From NCBI GenBank assembly GCA_018110825.1, contig JAGBCL010000035.1, positions 1 through 52,774 of the forward strand: 52,774 nucleotides of DNA, in the 5' to 3' direction. Below, in pieces: positions 49,609-52,774 of this stretch (position 1 is its first letter; every line of letters begins with the position of its first letter). The notes under the pieces were generated by a model. That model made no database searches. It was given only the letters and a program-made list of their open reading frames with translations, and was not told the DNA's origin. The stretch comes from Oscillospiraceae bacterium. Its GTDB lineage: Bacteria; Bacillota; Clostridia; Oscillospirales; Ruminococcaceae. The position numbers and the translations under genes were made by a program.

Positions 49609-50910
49609 ATGGAACATTTCAAGCTTCAGATTGGCTGTCTTGCTGTGCTTATGTATATTGCGTTCATTTATATGCGTGAGTGCAGAAGTTATAAAGTCAA
49701 AGTAAAATTGTTTGATAAACTGCTGGTGCTTGGGATTTTCAGCGTTGCACTTGACGGTGCAACAGCATTTACGGTAAACTGTAATGAGATAATAAACACA
49801 CCTCTTAACACCGTACTGCACGCACTGTTTCTTATCAGTCTTGATTCGGTAATTTTTGTGCTGTTTCTTTATATGCTTCATATTACAGGTGCATTTCCAA
49901 AAAAGAAGTCGGGCAAAGCTATGATTTTTCTGCCATTTGCGGCGAATGTGATTGTAGTTCTGTGCAACATTGGTTCTCTTGAATACATAAGAGGAAGCGT
50001 TACCAACTACTCAATGGGAATTTCAGCTTACACCTGCTTTATAATGGCGGCAGTGTATATAATTATGTCGGCAGTCGCATTTTTTCAAAGATGGCATTAT
50101 ATTGAAAGTCACAAGCGTGCAAGCATTTTTACATATCTTCTTGTGCTTGCGGCGGTAACTGCTGTGCAGATGATTTTCCCCGAAACTCTTATTTCAAGCA
50201 TTGCAGTAACAATTTTTATCCTCGGTATTTATCTCAACCTTGAAAATCCTGCAATAAAGGAGTTATCTCATTTCCACACGGAAACTGTAATGAGCTTTGC
50301 GAACCTTATTGAAAACCGTGACAACAGCACAGGCGGTCACATCAAACGCACAAGCCGATATGTGGAGCTTATTGCTGACGAACTGCGAAACAGGGGTTAC
50401 TACAATGAAGTGCTTACGAAGGATTACATCACAAACCTGCTTAAAGCCGCACCTATGCACGATATCGGAAAGATTTCCGTCCCCGACGCTATATTGCAGA
50501 AGCCGGGCAGGCTTACCGACGATGAGTTTGCCGAAATGAAAAACCACGCCGCAAACGGTGGTGACATAATCCGTGAAACCTTCCGGAATCTCGGCGATGA
50601 GGATTTCAGAAAAATGGCTTTTGAGGTTGCACGCTATCACCACGAAAAATGGAACGGCAGAGGCTATCCTGACGGACTTAAACGAAAGAATATTCCTCTT
50701 TGTGCAAGAATTATGGCGGTTGCGGACGTGTTTGACGCTGTTTCGGAAAAACGCTGTTACCGTGAAGCAATGCCGATGGATAAATGTTTTGAAATAATCG
50801 AACAGGGCAGCGGGCAGGATTTTGACCCGCTTATTGCGGAAATTTTTCTTGATATACGGGATAGGGTTGAGGCTGTACATAGGGAGTTTGCAGAGAGTGC
50901 AGAAAAATAA
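49609..50910 (+). CDS. Membrane HD-GYP cyclic-di-GMP phosphodiesterase
   Basis: A 433-residue protein with about seven N-terminal transmembrane helices (to about 215), resembling the sensory 7TM region of some histidine kinases, then an HD-GYP domain: MHDIGKISVPDAILQKPG, YHHEKWNGRGYPDG, MAVADVFDAVSEKRCYR. Catalytic and metal residues are intact. It begins 1 nt after the chemoreceptor stop, so signal input may be shared. It is the second HD-GYP protein in the window, differing from the cytosolic one at 44088. Confidence 0.88.
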   Translation: MEHFKLQIGCLAVLMYIAFIYMRECRSYKVKVKLFDKLLVLGIFSVALDGATAFTVNCNEIINTPLNTVLHALFLISLDSVIFVLFLYMLHITGAFPKKKSGKAMIFLPFAANVIVVLCNIGSLEYIRGSVTNYSMGISAYTCFIMAAVYIIMSAVAFFQRWHYIESHKRASIFTYLLVLAAVTAVQMIFPETLISSIAVTIFILGIYLNLENPAIKELSHFHTETVMSFANLIENRDNSTGGHIKRTSRYVELIADELRNRGYYNEVLTKDYITNLLKAAPMHDIGKISVPDAILQKPGRLTDDEFAEMKNHAANGGDIIRETFRNLGDEDFRKMAFEVARYHHEKWNGRGYPDGLKRKNIPLCARIMAVADVFDAVSEKRCYREAMPMDKCFEIIEQGSGQDFDPLIAEIFLDIRDRVEAVHREFAESAEK

Positions 50911-50976
50911 TTTTACAGGTATTTAGCTTGAACATAAGATGAAAGAAATTTACAGAACCCATAAAGGAGAATGATT

Positions 50977-51333
50977 ATGAAGCTTATTATGCAGCCTACC
51001 CCTGAAACCTGCGGTCAGGCGTGTATTGCAATGATATCAGAGAAAACAATTGAAGAAGTTATCAAGGATATGAAAACAAGCGGTCCCACAAGTATCGGAC
51101 AGCTGATTGAAGCGCTTGATTTTTACGGAATAAAGCACGCAGAAAGGAACACCCGTATTTCCAAGAAGAATCCTGTTCCCCACGAATTTTCGATTTTAAC
51201 GGTACATACAAACAATGGCTATACCCACTGGACTTTGCTGTATGACGGCAAGTATTACGACCCCGAATTCGGACTTGTTGATGGTGAGTATACATACGGG
51301 AAAATCACATCATTTTTGGAAATTTACATTTAG
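50977..51333 (+). CDS. Stand-alone C39-like cysteine peptidase domain
   Basis: A 118-residue protein of the papain-like C39 fold: MQPTPETCGQACIAMI has the oxyanion Gln6 and candidate nucleophile Cys12, and THWTLLYDGKYYDP has His84 and Asp95. C39 domains normally precede a peptide-exporting ABC transporter and cut double-glycine leaders; here the domain stands alone with no transporter or leader peptide beside it and no signal sequence. It may be a regulatory or scavenging enzyme. AAGGAG sets the start at MKLIMQ, rather than the ATG two codons upstream. Confidence 0.7.
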   Translation: MKLIMQPTPETCGQACIAMISEKTIEEVIKDMKTSGPTSIGQLIEALDFYGIKHAERNTRISKKNPVPHEFSILTVHTNNGYTHWTLLYDGKYYDPEFGLVDGEYTYGKITSFLEIYI

Positions 51334-51407
51334 TTAACTTATAATATGTATAACAGTTAGAAAAATTTGAATTTGATGCATTTAGGAGAGAAAGGAGCTT
51401 TTTAAGT

Positions 51408-51803
51408 ATGAAAGAACAAGTAAATATTTTATTGCCCAAAGAAGCCTTATTTGTGTGGAACAAATTAACAGATGCAATAGATTCGTTATATGATGTAGAT
51501 AGAATATGGAATAAGGGATTTGGTGCATGGAAGATAGAATACAAGTATCGCAGAGGCGGAAAAACGCTTTGCACATTTTACGCAAAGGAAAATGTTGCGA
51601 ATCTTTTGATAACTTATGGTAAAGCAGAAAGAGAAAAGTTTGAGAAAATAAAAGAATCTGTTTCGAAGCAATTACAGGATATATATGAAAGAACAGAAAC
51701 TTTGCATGATGGAAAGTGGTTGTGGATTCCGCTCGATAATGAAATGAGTGTTGAAGATATTATTGAAATGCTAAAGATTAAAAGAAGACCTAATCGAAAA
51801 TAA
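51408..51803 (+). CDS. DUF3788 protein
   Basis: A 131-residue protein. KYRRGGKTLCTFYAKEN, YGKAEREKFEKIKES and HDGKWLWIPL are the pattern of DUF3788, small proteins of unknown function often found near DUF1801 and GyrI-like domains. GAGAAAGGAG precedes the ATG. It lies 58 nt before the DUF1801 gene in the same direction, and together with the next two genes forms a cluster of small unassigned cytosolic domains. Confidence 0.72.
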   Translation: MKEQVNILLPKEALFVWNKLTDAIDSLYDVDRIWNKGFGAWKIEYKYRRGGKTLCTFYAKENVANLLITYGKAEREKFEKIKESVSKQLQDIYERTETLHDGKWLWIPLDNEMSVEDIIEMLKIKRRPNRK

Positions 51804-51861
51804 CAATATTATTAATTAAAAAGTTAGATGAGTACAAATTCCAATTTATGAGGTACATACA

Positions 51862-52191
51862 ATGAACGAACAGATAAAAATACACCTTGAAAAATATCCG
51901 CAGGAAATTGTCGATATGTTTACAGAACTTCGTCAGCTGATATATGACAGCGTATCTGTTGATGTGGAGGAAACAATGTGGGCAAAGCTGCCCAGCTATT
52001 ATAACGGCGACAAGTTTGTGCGGTTGATACCTTTCAAAGACCACATCAACGTTGAAGCAAGTGCGGTAATACAGCACAAGGACGAGCTTGCTGATTACAA
52101 AATCACTCCAAAGGGAATGCTTCAGATTTATGTAAAGCAGAGTATCCCAAGTGGTGTTTTGAAGCAGATATTTGCAGAAACACTAAATTGA
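51862..52191 (+). CDS. DUF1801 (YdhG/YjbR-like) protein, right copy
   Basis: A 109-residue protein starting MNEQIKIHLEKYP and ending FAETLN. Its second half is identical in protein to the left copy at 566-901; the first half has about eight substitutions (for example DSVSVDVEE against DSVNVVPEE). GAGG lies 8 nt upstream of the ATG. Function unknown. Confidence 0.68.
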   Translation: MNEQIKIHLEKYPQEIVDMFTELRQLIYDSVSVDVEETMWAKLPSYYNGDKFVRLIPFKDHINVEASAVIQHKDELADYKITPKGMLQIYVKQSIPSGVLKQIFAETLN

Positions 52192-52211
52192 GTTTGCAAT
52201 GAGGTATAAAC

Positions 52212-52565
52212 ATGATATACGAACTTGAAAACAAAATGTGGCAGTCCGCAAGGGACAAAAATAAATCTGAATTTGCAAAGCTTGTTTCCGCTGATGCGGT
52301 TATGGTCTGCGGCGGTTATCGCTGTACGGGTGCGGAGTATGCTGAATTTGTCAGTAATTTCGGCATTTCCGATTTTGAAATTACAGGCTTTGAAATTGTG
52401 CACGAAACAGACAAAACCGTGCAGGTGCATTATATTGTAAAGACAACTGCTGACGTACCCGAAAATGAAGATTTGGCAGGAACTTTTCACGTTACTTCTA
52501 CTTGGGAAAAGCTTAATGGTGAATGGGTGCTTGTGTTCAATATGGACTCACGGGTTGTGGGGTGA
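52212..52565 (+). CDS. SnoaL/NTF2-like small protein, right copy
   Basis: A 117-residue protein starting MIYELENKMWQSAR. It matches the left copy at 210-563 except for five substitutions clustered near the C-terminus (ENEDLAGTF, TWEKLNGEW, SRVVG). TGAGG lies 8 nt upstream. It is followed 5 nt after its stop by the DUF2087 gene. Confidence 0.62.
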   Translation: MIYELENKMWQSARDKNKSEFAKLVSADAVMVCGGYRCTGAEYAEFVSNFGISDFEITGFEIVHETDKTVQVHYIVKTTADVPENEDLAGTFHVTSTWEKLNGEWVLVFNMDSRVVG

Positions 52566-52570
52566 AAATT

Positions 52571-52774
52571 ATGATAGAAATTCTGAAAAACTTCCTTGAC
52601 GAAAACGGCAGGCTTATGGCTTACCCGTCAAAAAGAAAAATGAAGCTTTACGCTTTGATTTATCTTTCACAGAAATTTGAAAAAGATGTTATTTATACTG
52701 AAAAGCAAATAAACGAAATTCTCAATCGCTGGCACACTTTCGGTGATTCTGCAACATTGCGTCGCGAACTTTAT
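52571..52774 (+). CDS. DUF2087 domain protein, right copy, cut by the window edge
   Basis: 68 visible codons encode the same protein as the left copy (1-204); two silent changes separate the DNA. The last 141 bases equal the reverse complement of the first 141 bases of the window exactly. The C-terminus lies outside. Confidence 0.7.
   Translation, partial: MIEILKNFLDENGRLMAYPSKRKMKLYALIYLSQKFEKDVIYTEKQINEILNRWHTFGDSATLRRELY

Noticed and set aside
50977-51803. Bacteriocin or immunity cluster around the C39-like gene
   Set aside because: No precursor with a double-glycine leader, no ABC exporter and no immunity-like membrane protein can be seen within the module.
1-52774. CRISPR array, insertion sequence transposase, prophage or restriction-modification genes
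   Set aside because: No repeat-spacer pattern and no transposase, integrase, capsid or methylase reading frame was found in either strand.

Overview
The window looks like a chromosomal segment of a spore-forming, low-GC Firmicute of the class Clostridia, most likely a Ruminococcus-like Oscillospiraceae gut or rumen anaerobe. Evidence: strong TTGACA-17-TATAAT promoters and GGAGG ribosome sites; sporulation-type genes (spmA-spmB, SpoIID-like, SpoVB-like); the clostridial orders spoVB-mazG-HU-rqcP and SRP RNA-dnaX-ebfC-recR; four class B sortases; and two secreted lipoprotein GH5 glucanases. The species assignment is inference.

Layout. Bases 1-1970 are a decayed accessory module on the minus strand (DUF2087 fragment, NTF2-like, DUF1801, broken GNAT, truncated TetR). 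It ends at a partial copy of the 3' end of tRNA-Leu, and the complete tRNA-Leu(GAG) follows. Bases 2.1-46.96 kb are ordinary backbone: a HAD phosphatase; cysteine desulfurase plus ThiI (tRNA 4-thiouridine); an operon of four tandem sortase B paralogs, a SpoIID-domain protein and pyrimidine-nucleoside phosphorylase; the spoVB-mazG-HU-rqcP cluster; trpS; a LacI regulator with a sugar ABC importer lacking its ATPase; an ACT regulator with hom-thrB; GNAT-tsaE-tsaB; rpiB-upp; glmS-glycosyltransferase-ppa; aroK with two unknown genes; SRP RNA with a TPR protein, dnaX, ebfC and recR; two tRNA-Gln genes; two divergent GH5 glucanases with a catabolite-response site between them; an HD-GYP phosphodiesterase; AbrB; spmA-spmB; and tRNA-Lys. 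Bases 46.96-52.77 kb are a second, fuller and inverted copy of the accessory module: intact TetR, KTR zinc protein, chemoreceptor, membrane HD-GYP, C39-like protein, DUF3788, DUF1801, NTF2-like and DUF2087 fragment.

The two modules have the same layout. In each, a tRNA 3' end is followed by a terminator, then about 65 nt beyond the CCA by a tandem TTTGTCCG repeat, then about 187 nt further on by the tetR start. They therefore look like two integrations of one element family at different tRNA genes. The window ends are exact inverse copies of each other for 141 bases and then diverge, which suggests the window is a whole contig broken at this repeat.

The most distinctive system is the sortase operon. 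Four class B sortases, all with complete His/Cys/Arg triads and all sharing a cytoplasmic KGD[S/C] motif just before the membrane, sit with a SpoIID-type peptidoglycan enzyme. No recognisable sorting substrate is encoded in the window.
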